A DNA stretch of 64,000 nucleotides from the NCBI GenBank assembly GCA_026210745.1, contig CP110630.1, positions 2,790,001 through 2,854,000 of the forward strand, read 5' to 3'. The DNA comes from Exobasidium rhododendri. Lineage: Eukaryota; Basidiomycota; Exobasidiomycetes; Exobasidiales; Exobasidiaceae. Shown piece after piece: positions 1 to 10,791 of the stretch. The stretch's first letter is position 1. The number at the start of each line of letters is the position of its first letter. Under the pieces are notes generated by a model. It saw only the letters and a program-made list of their open reading frames with translations. It had not been told where the DNA came from and did not search any database. Position numbers and translations under genes: made by a program.

Positions 1-901
1 ACGACCTCAAAGCAGTCGCTTGTAGTCTGTCGGACGAGAAGGAGGGTACTGTAGCGCAAGAGATTGTCGGAAAAGTCGTGGGCTTGTACAAAAAGAAGAA
101 GGAGCGGCACAAGAATGCATCAAGCCCGTTGCTGTCGAATGGCGACTTGGAAGGCGGTGATGACGGTGAAGCGCTGAGAACGATGCAGATACCGCTGCAC
201 GAGAGAGAGATCCACCTCAATATAGAAGAATTGGCTCAAGGATTCACCAAAAATAGAGCGGCAGATGCCAATTACTTAGACCCGAATTACAGCGAAGAAG
301 ACAGATCACCCAAACAGCCCCAGCAGACACAACCGCAGAGTGGAGGAAAGAGCGACAGCAGTAGTAGCAAAGACGAAGACGACGAACAAGATCTCAACGA
401 CTGGTTTTGGAGTCTGATAAAAACGATGCGAGCTAGTATGGATCATGACAAGCTGTACCCGCCCGGCGAAGTCTACCTGATGGAGATGCAGCAAGTTCAC
501 GTCACGGCCGAAATGTCAGGTGATCAACACGATATGTTCATGAAAGCAGGCAAGAAGCAAGGAATGTCGAGTAACGATCGAGTGGAGGCAGCTAGGGTGA
601 TTGTGCGCCTGGTCGAAGATGTCACTAGTCGATTCCGAGAGCCCATCTTTGCCAGATCACTGTTTCGGGATCATCTCCCCACGAATTGTGAGTTTCGATT
701 TCTAAGAGGCCCCACATGTACAGGAAGGGTAAAGCAGGGGATGATATGCTAATCCTGTGATGGGGAAATCTCTCACTCTCTTTCCCGCGTTCTCCTCTAG
801 ATGAACTCGTCACTCAACTTCTGTGGGAAGCCATCGTGCCAAAGGAAGAGCAGGAGCGAGTGAAAGAAGACGAAACTCAGGCCGCCTCTTCTAATGGTTG
901 A
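1..901 (+). CDS. Class 3 lipase, sn-1 diacylglycerol-lipase-like, C-terminal part (5' truncated)
   Basis: The frame is open from base 3 with no start codon, so the gene begins left of the window. Two exons, 3-687 and 801-901, join at a GT-AG intron (688-800) to give about 261 residues. The fragment has an acidic, Ser-rich linker followed by a segment with LYPPGEVYLMEMQQVHVTAE and, across the splice, DHLPTNYELVTQLLWEAIV. This resembles the region after the alpha/beta-hydrolase core in fungal DAGL-like class 3 lipases, where a 'LYPPGR' strand and a 'DHxPxxYE' end motif occur. The catalytic GxSxG motif would lie outside the window, so activity cannot be judged. Such enzymes are expected to be membrane-associated lipases acting on diacylglycerol (family knowledge). 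The assignment rests on the tail motifs only. Confidence 0.55.
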
Positions 902-974
902 CACATATCACCACCGCCGCAACTATGTATAAAGCAGATCTCTGCGTCGCACCGAATGTATGTATACTATTGCA

Positions 975-2459
975 TCACGAGATGTTGTAATCCATCTTAC
1001 TCTCATGTTGCTTGCTTTCCATCACCTTTCGCGCCGCCTTGATCAGATCATCCTGTGTCACGTAATCCCGATCGTCTCGAATCGCATGCATTCCTCCTTC
1101 TGTGATGACGTTTCGAAGATCAGCGGCATTGGCTCCATCGGTCAGCTTGACAACAGCTTCGTAATCACTGCAGGGAGTAAGTCATAAGCGTGTGTCAGTT
1201 CTTCTTCTCTTCTTCTTCTCCTTTCCTGGCTTCGCGTATTTCAGCGTCTCTTTGCTCACAGTTCGTCCCTCTTCGCTACTGGCTTCGCATGGATTTTGAT
1301 AATCTCTAGTCGGGCAGCATCGTTGGGAAGGGGGATCTCAATCTTTCGATCGATACGACCAGGTCGCATCAAGGCCGGGTCTAGCGTGTCAGGCCTATTA
1401 GTAGCAAAGATGATCTTCGTCTTTCCCAAGTAATCGAATCCGTCCATCTGATTCAAAAGTTCCATTAGAGTTCGCTGAATCTCTCGATCCGCACTTGTTC
1501 CTTCGCTGAACCGTCTTCCACCGATTGCATCAATTTCGTCCATGAAAATAATCGTAGGTTCATGCTCCTTGGCATACGCAAACATCTCTCGAACCAATCT
1601 TGCACTTTCTCCGATATACTTGTCTACAATCGCACTACTGACGACCTTGAGGAAATTAGTGTCTAGTGTTGCTGCAACCGCTCTGGCCAGCAGAGTCTTG
1701 CCTGTACCGGGAGGACCATACAGTAAGACTCCCTTGGGAGGCTTGATCCCAACACGCAAGAACAATTCTGGATTCAACAAAGGCAGCTCGATTACTTCTC
1801 GTAATTCTCGAATTTGTTCACTTAGCCCACCGATACCTGCGAAACTGGCTCCTGCCGGATCTTCCATACTCATGTTGTACACCAGCGGGTCAACTTCTCG
1901 GGGTAGAATTCTCATGATTGTCAGTGTCGTCATGTCCAGCGAAACTCGTATGCCTGCCTTGAGCTTGTGCTTTGGGACTGTGTTCCGAATTCCGACTAGA
2001 TATCTGGGACCAGAGGATGCTTTGACGATGACTGTGAGGGGTTTGGAATTATGTTTAGGAGTCCAATTCCTTGTTCTTTTGACTTTCGAAAAGCAAATAT
2101 CACACTTACATCGCTCCTCGTCTAGCTGCTTTAGAACCTCGCCAATGATCTGGCCCACCGACTGAAGTGCTTTGATGTCATCTTCCGTCTTGTTGAAGTT
2201 CAACTCCAAATCCTTCAGATCAAATCGCACTACCCAAGGTGAGAATTCATTTTGTAGAGCGGTAAGCTTCCCGCCATGAGCACCCTCATCGTCGCATTAA
2301 AAGGAATCACTCACACTTCTTCACATTCGACGAGAGGTCTTCGTGGTTTTTGAGTGCCTTCTTGTATCCTTCTAGAGCTAGGTTTTTCCTAGACTCTTCC
2401 GGGCTTAGTGATGCTCCTGCATCTGCTGATGTCGAAGCTATCTGCGCTTGATCAGCCAT
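975..2459 (-). CDS. RPT4: 26S proteasome regulatory subunit Rpt4 (PSMC6-like AAA ATPase)
   Basis: Four exons (2315-2459, 2110-2229, 1260-2031, 975-1167) encode about 409 residues. This is one of six AAA ATPases of the 19S base that unfold ubiquitinated substrates and thread them into the 20S core. Visible motifs are Walker A GPPGTGKT, Walker B IIFMDEID, the ATNRPD second region of homology and the OB-domain strand GPRYLVGIR. The stretches [16 protein letters not shown] and [20 protein letters not shown] single out Rpt4 among the Rpt paralogues. A helical N-terminus precedes the OB fold, as usual. The protein ends MDYNIS, which is not a classical HbYX tail; Rpt4 normally lacks one. It is divergent from ATP11 with 233 bp between the start codons, so the two probably share a promoter. 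Confidence 0.95.
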
Positions 2460-2692
2460 TGTTATCGATGCCGGAGTGGAGTGCTAAAGGAGGCAAAGAT
2501 TTAATGAGTGCGTCGGTCCAGGCGCCAGGCCGCGCGTCAAGAAATGCCTGTAGCTTCAGCTCACAAGCACGCGAGTGTGTTGGTAAGGTGCCGCCTTTCA
2601 TTCGCACGGTCTGGAAGGACGGATTGTCCGTCTAAAATTTGGATACGTCGCTTCTCTCCTTTCATAGATCAACTTGAAAAGCGACCTTGAAG

Positions 2693-4161
2693 ATGTCCTT
2701 TACACGCCCTCGCTCGATAGTGACGTTCGGCTCAAGCAAGTTCTTAAGGAGAGGTCTGGCCAACAGTTCGCAGCGACCGGCATCAGTAATTGACCATCCG
2801 ATTGCTTCCTCTTCCACCACGACATCATCGACGTCAGCCGATGCCACAGCCAACGAGCCAGCCCCCCTGCGCCAAAGCGTCCACGCTTCAAAGGAAACAC
2901 TGGAGGCAAAGAAGAAACTCAAGTTTGCCGAATATGAGCTCCTACTCAATGAAAAAGCAAAGCGGTACGTTGACTCGGGTGTCCGATTTACCAGATATTC
3001 TATGTTCATATTTTGATGTTTGATGATGTTGTGCAGCGAGGGGTTTCAATCTGTCGCTGAAATGAGAGCTAAGCAAGAAGAGCTCAGATTGGCTAAAGCG
3101 AAAGTCAATGATGCCAATAAGAGCACTGCATCAGAAGCATTCAATCACTCTCAGCACTCTGGCATGACGGCAGCAGATTCGAAAATTGCAGCAGAAATTC
3201 GAAGGAGGGCAGAGATTGAGGCCGAGAAGAAAATAAAGTCGGGCAATTTCACAAGTGGGCCGGGCATCAAGGTGAGTCAACCACAGTAATTTTCTGTCGT
3301 CGACTTATCTGCGAAACGTGAAGTCTGACATGCCTCCTTCCCTTTCAGTCTCTCGCAGATATCATTGACATCAGCCGAGTAGAGTCCGACTCTCCTGCCA
3401 AGATCAGCCAGCTTTGGACTCAGTATCACACGTTGAAGAACAAGATCTCGGCCGTCATCCCAGCCAAGCAATATGCAGAGATGACTCAGAAGGCTCGGCA
3501 ATACCCGCAATTCCTTTTACCTCTACCTAGAACCATTGTTGGGTCCTTGCATGAGAGCGACACGGCAAATGTAGCACCAGGTGAACGAAAACAAGGATAC
3601 GAGATGCAATACATGCAGTGGTCGTTCCTTCCACCACCACCGCAAGAAGCGATCCCGTTGACGCAAGATGAGACTGTCAAATTAACCTCGGAAGAGAGGC
3701 AACTAGTGGAGAAAGCGGCGCCAACTACAGTCTTATTCACACCACTGGCTGAATACAAGCTAAGACAGGAGTATGCTCAACCGGTCCTGGTCTTGACTCA
3801 CTACACCGACCTGGCCCTCTCCAAAGGTATTGTCCTTCTGCGAGGGGAAGTGACGGGTGCAGAAGAAGCAGCAGCGGCTACTACTGGAATCGTTGCCGCT
3901 CAGATCGCTGCTCAAGGCGGAGAAACTTCCTCGGAGAAGCTAGACAAATTGAAGAAGCCATTACAGAGCCAGGGCAAGTTATCACCACAAGATGCGCAAC
4001 TTTTGACAGTCACACTACAACGATACTACATGCCCAAAGTAGGACAGACGACGAGCTCCGTGCCAGGTGAAAAGGAGAGACAAGAGCTCTTGCATGCCTT
4101 CCACAACGATCAAGAAAAATTTGACCTCGATCAATTGTGCACATTCTCACTCCTGACTTGA
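2693..4161 (+). CDS. ATP11: Mitochondrial F1-ATPase assembly factor Atp11 (ATPAF1 family)
   Basis: Three exons (2693-2964, 3037-3271, 3349-4161) encode 439 residues. Atp11 is a matrix chaperone that binds F1 beta subunits and stops them aggregating before the alpha3beta3 hexamer forms. The family signature is in exon 3: SLADIIDISRV, an IWxxYH-like QLWTQYHTLKNKISAVI, then YPQFLLPLPRTIVG and, near the end, PVLVLTHYTDLA followed by GIVLLRGEV. The first 35 residues (FTRPRSIVTFGSSKFLRRGLA) are Arg/Ser-rich without acids, as in a matrix presequence. A Lys/Glu-rich coiled coil lies at about residues 70-165. An Ala-rich segment (about 335-380) interrupts the C-terminal domain and looks lineage-specific. 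The ATG at 2693 gives the presequence. Confidence 0.9.
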
Positions 4162-4255
4162 GATTGTATGCTTTAATGATGCAATCATATTATTGTCTTT
4201 AGATCAATAGATACACTCTGTGAGGATTTCGCAGGAAAGTCGAATTTGAGCACGC

Positions 4256-6226
4256 CTATTCCTTGACCCATAGCTAAGAGAGAGGGAGAAAGAACTGTCA
4301 GTGAGGATGTCAAAGTCTTGGAGCCAATTCCCGATCTGTACTTACATCAATGAATTCGTGAGCAGGCATCGAAGTAAGCTTCTTGTGATCTGTGATAAGT
4401 TCCAAAAGCTGCTCCTTCTTGGCATCGTCAAAGTGACCGTCCAAGTGTTTTGCCAATTTGGCCGAGATGAGAGGAATGGCCTCTTCACGACGCCTGGCGT
4501 GTCCGACAGGATAGTCCATGGCCACCTCATCCAACTTGGATCCGTCGTTGAATTCGATGGTGACTCCGTTTCCAATCGATCGCTTGTCTGCTTCCATGTA
4601 TTCCTTGGTGTATCGCTTGTCTTCTACACAGTATGTCTTTTCACGAAGGGCATCGATGCGAGGATCAGCTGCAAAGTCATCGTTGTACATTTGTGGTTCA
4701 AGCTTTCCGTGAATCAGGGGCACGGCAACCATGTATTGAATGCAGTGATCTCGGTCAGCCTGGGAAAGGGGGGGGGGGAGAAAGACACAAGTGTGAGTGT
4801 CAGGATGCGGAGGTACTGTAAGCAAGCTCAGACGAAGGTGAGAATGCTACGTACATAATTGTTAAGCTTTCCTTGCTTGCTGATGATTCGAATGGCGGCC
4901 TCTTGTGTTCGAATGGTGATCTTTTTGATGTCATCTGACGTCTTTCCGGCTTCAGTCATGGTCTTGTGCAGGATGACAGCGGCTTCGACGGCGGTCTGAG
5001 AGTGGAACTCGGCAGGCACCAACTTGAAAAGAACATTTTCCATGACATAGCTGGTGTAAGGTCGTTGGAATTTGAATGGCTTTCCCTTGAAGAGAACGTC
5101 GTAGAATCCCCACGTCTTTGCAGTCAAGACGGATGGGTATCCCATTTCACCTTTCTGGACAAGCAAAGCCAGGTTGACAGCTCGAGAGCAGGCATCACCG
5201 GCAGCCCACGATTTCCTGGAACCAGCGTTAGGAGCGTGTCTGTAGGTTCGCAGACTCTGACCATCAACAAAGGCTTGAGAAATGGCGTCCACAGTTTGAT
5301 CGCGAGAGTTGCCGATCATCTTTGATACGACTGCGGTACTGGCTACCTTGACCAGGACAACGTGATCCAGACCAACTCTGTTGAAGCTGTTTTCGATGGC
5401 AATATTTCCCTGGATCTCATGAGCCTTGATGGCAGCAGTGAGCACATCTTGAATAGTCAAAGGAGACTTTCCATTCGCAACGTTCGTTCGAGAGAGCCAA
5501 TCAGCAACAGCTAGGATTGATCCCAAATTGTCGGAAGGGTGGCCCCATTCTTCGGCGAGCCAAGTGTCGTTAAAGTCCAACCATCGAATGAGAGCTCCGT
5601 TGTTGAACGCAGCTCGGATTGGGTCTAGTTGGTAGTTGGTACCGGGCACCTACAATTGCGTCTGTGAGCTCCAGGTCTCTTCACCCGCCTTGGTCGATTG
5701 CCTGTTTAGAACTCACCTTTGCTCCGTTTGGTACAATTGTTCCTTCGACGACGGGCCCGCATACCGCTGCAGCAGACGGGAATCGAAGAGCTTCCATATG
5801 ACATCCAAGGGAGTCCATCAAACAGAGTCGAGCGGTATTGTAGGCGACATCTGATGTGATGTCGTAGTCGTGCACATAGTCGGCGATATCTTGAATGACT
5901 CTGCGAAGAGGAAGGGGGGGTTTACAAGATATAAGACTTCACCAGTGTATGGACAGTGAATTGCGATCGTTCCGCACTCACTTGTCGAATGGGGGACGGA
6001 CATTGTCCTCCCCAAGACCTTCACCACCTCCCATGACTGCAGCAGAGATTGAGAAAGGGCGAGCAGTTACTCCTACTGAAGGACTGATGCGGGATGCGGT
6101 CGCTCGAGAAACTCCGATGCGGGTAACAAGCGAAGATGAGTTCCGAAGGCTAGAAAGGCAGCGAGTCGAGGATTGAGAGATTCTTAGAGCAGCAATGGAT
6201 GAGCGAGCGGCAACTGTGTACACCAT
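4256..6226 (-). CDS. 2-methylcitrate dehydratase, mitochondrial (PrpD/MmgE family)
   Basis: Five exons (5982-6226, 5717-5900, 4855-5649, 4346-4759, 4256-4273) encode 551 residues. The enzyme converts 2-methylcitrate to 2-methyl-cis-aconitate in the methylcitrate cycle that detoxifies propionyl-CoA (Pdh1 in yeast, PrpD in bacteria). PrpD hallmarks are [63 protein letters not shown] and [14 protein letters not shown]. The first 65 residues are rich in Arg, Ser and Ala without acids, which indicates mitochondrial import. The last exon is only 18 nt and adds LWVKE-stop after MPAHEFID, matching the 'MPVNEFMDL' tail I recall for the family. This supports the unusually short exon. Introns 1 and 3 carry poly-C tracts of 7 and 11 nt. 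The gene is divergent from the FAF1-like gene. Confidence 0.92.
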
Positions 6227-6721
6227 TCTATGTGCGTGACTGGGCAGGTAAAGACGGATCAGCTATCAGTCGACCGACACTACGATGATTCTCCACCCAC
6301 AATGAAGTCAATACGTCGTCGAGAAGGGAGAAGCAGTCAGTGGAGCACTTCTTCACTTTTCACGATGTCTAGGTGTGCCTTTCACTGCTTTTTAAGAAGG
6401 AAAATATGCACCAGATCGCTTGACACTTGTTGCACACCCTTTCCCCTCCGCGACTTAGTGCCTCCTCGCATTCTTCCTCTCCCCGGTCGTTCAGACTACC
6501 CCGCGTGCCGAAGCCGGACCCTCGCTTTTGATCTGCTTTTCTTCCCTCCAAATCCGCGCGCGTGTTCTTCCTATCTGACTTGTGTGACCCCTAGCTTACG
6601 TAACCAATGCTTCTGCCCTACCAAAATTTCGACTCGACGATCTTTGACCTGAGCAAGAAGCAGATAGCGGCAATACCCTCTTGTTTTGAGTCAAAGCTGA
6701 CTGCATACACCGCTACCGAGA
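6227..6721. other. Divergent intergenic region, prpD / FAF1-like
   Basis: This 495-bp gap lies between two start codons and presumably holds both promoters. Short open frames cross it, but their sequences are Arg/Ser/Cys-rich without domains. I see no RNA gene or repeat. Confidence 0.5.
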
Positions 6722-7771
6722 ATGAGCAGAAGGGGAAAGGAAGGATCGAGTCGGGAGGAGAGGAGGAGCAGCTCTGTAGATGATGATACTAGTGATGAAG
6801 AGTACAACGATGAGGACACGCTGGCGGCATTGGAGGCACACTTCGCCGAGAGCTATGAAGTGCCCGCAGTGAGACCCACGAAGGCCTCAAGAGAAAAGAA
6901 GAAGCATGGACCGAGCCAGATCAAGGAGGCAGGCAGCTCTGTCGATGGTGCTGTTGATGTCCTTGTGGCAAAGGAAGAGAAGAGTGCCAAAGCAAAACAA
7001 TCGACAGTGCAAGCTCTCCAGAAGAGGGAGCCACAAACTGTGGTGTTTGGAGGCGGCATTGACGGTGGGTCTTTGTCGAATCGTGGCGAGACGAAGGGCG
7101 ATTGGAGAAAATTCATGTCTTCTAAGGTCAGAACGAAGACAGAAGAGGAGAGACAAGTGGAACTAGCAAAGAATCAAAAGATTCCAAAGACAAAGAAAGC
7201 AAGGCCGGAGGGTGAATCAGCACAAGATCAAGAAGACGAGAGGCAAGCAGAAACCAACGATCGAGCCCTTTCCACGCTGCTCAGTACAACCCTGTTCGCT
7301 CCTGGAGGCTCTGGTGCCTCCACGACAAGATCAAACGGCAGACCAAATCTCGGGTCAAACGACACTCTGGCGAGACTACTAGAGTTGACAGCACCAAGTG
7401 TGACTGGGAATGGAAAATCGCAGGGAAGAGGTCTAGGAGCGGCCATGCTGAAAAGTCAGGACATGTCAAAGATGCCGGCGACGATTCGACACGGCATGAG
7501 ACGAGTCGAAATGGAGAATCAGGAGAAAGAATTACAACGGCAGAAAGAATTGGGAAATTACCATCACACGATAAAGGGCTTGATCGGAAAGAGAGACGGC
7601 TTGGACCTGATCATGGGAACGAAGGAGAAAGATCGAAAGAAGAGAACGAGAGAGAAAGGGCTTGCGATGGGGGTGGGCAAATTCTCTGGTGGTACATTAA
7701 AATTGAGCGACGGAGATGTCCAACGTATCAACAGTTCCAGTGCTTCCGGTAGCAAGAGGAGAAAACCATAA
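6722..7771 (+). CDS. FAF1: Faf1/C1orf131-like 40S ribosome biogenesis factor (DUF4602 type)
   Basis: A single exon encodes 349 residues of a charged, largely disordered protein. The N-terminus is Ser/Asp/Glu-rich (DDDTSDEEYNDEDTLAALEA). Two family blocks are visible: GDWRKFMSSKV at about residues 125-135 and the C-terminal GLAMGVGKFSGGTLKLSDGD, which matches the 'GxFxGGxLxLSxxDI' end of Faf1/C1orf131 proteins (DUF4602). It ends in a basic SGSKRRKP tail that may be a nuclear or nucleolar signal. Yeast Faf1 is an SSU-processome component needed for early cleavages of 18S pre-rRNA (family knowledge). The gene is convergent with the DUF1479 gene, with 98 bp between the stop codons. Confidence 0.72.
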   Translation: MSRRGKEGSSREERRSSSVDDDTSDEEYNDEDTLAALEAHFAESYEVPAVRPTKASREKKKHGPSQIKEAGSSVDGAVDVLVAKEEKSAKAKQSTVQALQKREPQTVVFGGGIDGGSLSNRGETKGDWRKFMSSKVRTKTEEERQVELAKNQKIPKTKKARPEGESAQDQEDERQAETNDRALSTLLSTTLFAPGGSGASTTRSNGRPNLGSNDTLARLLELTAPSVTGNGKSQGRGLGAAMLKSQDMSKMPATIRHGMRRVEMENQEKELQRQKELGNYHHTIKGLIGKRDGLDLIMGTKEKDRKKRTREKGLAMGVGKFSGGTLKLSDGDVQRINSSSASGSKRRKP

Positions 7772-7869
7772 TAGTAGCAGGGGGCCGAGGTGGGTCTACC
7801 ACACCATTGTACAATACCATCATTCAGAGCGAAATTTCAGTTCCGACTCTTTATACATTGCTGCTCAGA

Positions 7870-9714
7870 TCAGACATGAGCATTACAGTATCGGAGAAGT
7901 TGCTTTTCTGCTTCGGGCATTCCGTCTTGAATCTCCAGCTTTTCAAGACCCATGGAACGCCGTCCAGCACTTGTGACAATGTCTCGCGCTGTTCCTCGTC
8001 CTACATGTCTGCTCTCACCTTCTCCGCCAGGGAAATCGTTGGGTGGTATACCTTCGATCAGACTCTCCCGTTGAGAAAGAATATAGTCAAAGTTGGCCAT
8101 GGTGAGCGGTATGATGGGTATGTAGAGGACGCTGCTGTCCTTTCCTGCTTTGCCTCGATGTTGACTCTCCACCGCGTGAACCACATCACAATGCCAGAAG
8201 GCGCAATCGCCCGGCTCTACCCTTGGAATGCTCGTCATTGTCTGGCTTAGTCTGAGGTGGGGATGAGTCTCGTCATTGAGCTCAATATTCCTTCCAAGTG
8301 AGCAGCCTTGAAAATGAGCGTCACTGACGTCGAATACCCAATTGTCTGCTTTCAGATATTCGGCTCCCTCTCCTCTACAATCCTCAAGACTCTTCTTTGC
8401 CTTGAACAACGGTCGAAGAATGATGTAGGCAGTAGCTGACTGTAGAGCGGATAGGACTCGCAGAGTGCCTTCACTTTCCCCAGTTGATGACATGCTCAGC
8501 CACCCCTGCAGTGGTCGAAACACAGAACAAGCTCCTGCACCACTGTACATGTCGGTATTCGCACCCAGTCGTTGCGCAAGAGGCCCCAAGCTCCAGCTAT
8601 CGTGACTCTTCCAGTCGACGGTCCCATTTGAATTCAATTCAAGAATGCTAGACCAGACCCCTCTGAAAGTCTCATCTTCCCACCTCTCGATGCCACCCCC
8701 GTCAATGTGTGGACCAAGAGCAAAAGCGCTGTCGCCCGGAAGTCGGATGCGCAATCGATCGCAATAGGTCAGCGGATTCGATAAGGAGACCGAAAGTGCT
8801 GTGGGAGGCACCGCTTCGAAGTCTGACTCGTGTTGTGATTGACTAGGTGCGTGAAAGAGTGAGAGCAGTAGCTCGGACACCTTGAGGAAAGAGGGATGAC
8901 CTGAGAGAGGGGTTATACGTGAGATTCCTGTTCCAATTCTATCGTAAGGTTGATCTACATACTTCTGGCAGCCAATTGGGCTTTGGACCAGTACAATTCA
9001 TAGACCTGTGGGTCATCTGCTGGGAAACCCTGCAAATTTCATGACGAGAAAGGGATTTGGAAGTCAGCCACAGATGAGCAGATGGTGTCCTCAGCAGACA
9101 TCGGCTACGTATGCACCTTTACTTTGTGGATTCGCTACCACATAATCTCTTATGACCTGCTTGTACTCAAGCGCTTCTTCTGCTGGTAATACGCCCTTGA
9201 CAATGACGGTACCGCGTCTCAAGATACTGTCCATCGTTTCCCTGCCAATCCAGTCCTCCGAGTTCTTGCCCTGAATCGCATCTAGGCCGGGATAATGAAT
9301 GACTGGTATCAATGCTGACCCCTTCTTTATGATCTCTTCTGTCTCCGCTTGCAGCGTAGCCAGTACCTCCTTCCATGCCTTTTCGAGAGCTATGGCGTGA
9401 TCTTCCGACGTCACCAGACTTGTCTTTAGCGCTCCAAATCGAGCTGGCAGTGAATTGCTCAAAGACTCTCCAGACAAGGTCGCAAAGACATTGGCAACTG
9501 TGCCACTTTCCTTTGCCGGCTTGCTCTTCGGGCGTCTAAGTGGTCGTGGCCCAAGACTAGTCGAATGATTGCCATCGACGTCAGCCACAGACGCAGCTGG
9601 CCTACAGACCGTCAGCGTGGTAGCGAATTGTCTAAGTTGATGAAAGGTGAGCATGCGCCGTGATTGTGGGCGACACTTTCGGGCTACAAGCATCTTGGGC
9701 CGATATGCAAGCAA
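7870..9714 (-). CDS. DUF1479 family 2-oxoglutarate/Fe(II) oxygenase-like protein
   Basis: Three exons (9109-9714, 8963-9029, 7870-8900) encode about 567 residues. The protein belongs to the DUF1479 (YbiU-like) family of double-stranded beta-helix enzymes, whose substrate is unknown. Family blocks include GTVIVKGVLPAEEAL, GFPADDPQVYELYWSKAQ and LAARSHPSFLK. A putative metal triad is visible as HxD in ALGPHIDGGGIERW and the distal His in CAFWHCDVVHAVE. The first 40 residues are Arg-rich without acids, so mitochondrial import is likely; methionines at residues 8 and 21 are alternative starts. The donor of intron 1 (GTAGCC at 9108 reading down) was chosen only because it restores the frame before GFPADDP. 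The first exon-exon join is therefore the weakest part. Confidence 0.78.
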
Positions 9715-10134
9715 GACAGCAAAGACCCAGCCAATTGTTGATGTACGTCAGTGATGGGCTCCAAGGACAAAGGCAGTTCACCAAGCTCGGCAGACCATTT
9801 CACAAAGCGACCGCACAAAATTGAAGTGCCCCCCACGCCCTCGATCGTTACAACTTGGGGGGTTCAGCGCATTCCCCCTTCCCCCAATCTTAGAGTGTCA
9901 GAGTCTAAATTTCATCTCGCAGTAAAGTGTAAGATTGCCCGATTACAAAGATTCACAGTACTGTACAGACTTGTCGAGGTAGAGAGGGTCAGGCCCAGAC
10001 ATTGAGATTCTCGCGTTGTTACACGCTACGCGTCAGCAGAAGGTCAAGATCAAAGTCGGTGGAGGGCCCTTTCTGCCACCCTGATTGATTAGATAACGAG
10101 ATCGAGGATTTCAGATCTTCTGGCTGACACATTT

Positions 10135-10146
10135 GTTGACGTCAAC
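10135..10146. promoter_or_regulatory. CRE-like bZIP site (GTTGACGTCAAC)
   Basis: A 12-bp perfect palindrome contains the full TGACGTCA core bound by ATF/CREB-type bZIP factors. It lies about 150 bp upstream of the HVA1-like start codon. A half-site TGACG follows at 10155-10159. Binding is inferred. Confidence 0.4.
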
Positions 10147-10215
10147 TGCTGACTTGACGTGTGTCTGGCAGTGTCGCTCTGACAAGTCTGAGGGCATAAA
10201 ATTGTCTAATCAATC

Positions 10216-10223
10216 GATATAAG
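10216..10223 (+). promoter_or_regulatory. TATA-like element
   Basis: GATATAAG lies 74 bp before the ATG at 10297 and is followed by a pyrimidine-rich leader. This spacing fits a TATA box for the HVA1-like gene. Confidence 0.4.
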
Positions 10224-10296
10224 TAGGAGGACATAGAAACTTACCCAACTTACTTTTCCTCCCTAAACAACATTTACTCCTCCTCCTCTGAACAGA

Positions 10297-10675
10297 ATGA
10301 CAGACGCTACAGACTTGAACAAGGGAGATGAGGTGACGTGGAAGTATGGCTCGGGTCGTGAGTCGTGATGCGGTGAGAAGACGAGGAGTGACTGTACCTT
10401 CTTACTGACTTTAGGGAACCGTACGTCCGGCAGACCCCAAAGGAAAGGTCATCGAAGTTGTCGAAGGTGAAGCAAAGACAACGACCAAGAGCGGCAAAGA
10501 GATGACTGTCAAAGGTGACGAAGACGATCCTGCTGTAGTCATCAAAGCAGACTCCGGAAGTAATGCCATCAAGAAGGTGAGATTCTTTTTGAAGATGGAA
10601 GAAGAGATACGAGTATCTGACGTTGCCCATTCTCACATCCTACAGGCTTCTAAGATCGACGGCGTCGACCCCTAA
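10297..10675 (+). CDS. HVA1-type TUDOR domain small protein (DUF2945)
   Basis: Three exons (10297-10357, 10434-10576, 10646-10675) encode 77 residues. After joining, the N-terminal strand reads GDEVTWKYGSGHPKGKVIEV, then TTTKSGKEMTVKGDEDDPAV. This is the pattern of the 'hypervirulence associated' TUDOR family (GDxVxWxxGxGxPxGxV...KGxxxNPAV). The family is widespread in fungi and bacteria and its molecular role is poorly known. The first 3' splice site is the CAG ending at 10433. An earlier TTTAG (ending 10414) would shift the frame or skip the WKYGSG strand. A CRE-like palindrome and a TATA-like box upstream suggest inducible expression. Confidence 0.75.
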
Positions 10676-10791
10676 GATGGGAAGCTCTCTTCTGTCCACA
10701 CTAAATATTATTCTGTCTTGATTCAGATATAGTACAGGATATAGTACAGTGCAGTGTGTTTCCTTGAGCGGATGCCCCTTCCCTCGACCTT

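Larger units (their letters stand above)
9715..10296. other. Intergenic region upstream of the HVA1-like gene
   Basis: This 582-bp gap has no credible coding frame. Its right half holds a palindromic GTTGACGTCAAC and a TATA-like GATATAAG, both listed separately, which suits the promoter of the downstream small gene. The left part presumably holds the DUF1479 promoter. Confidence 0.5.

Noticed and set aside
6230-6652. 140-codon plus-strand open frame in the dehydratase/FAF1-like promoter
   Set aside because: The composition is Arg/Ser/Cys-rich with no domain, and it occupies the divergent promoter.
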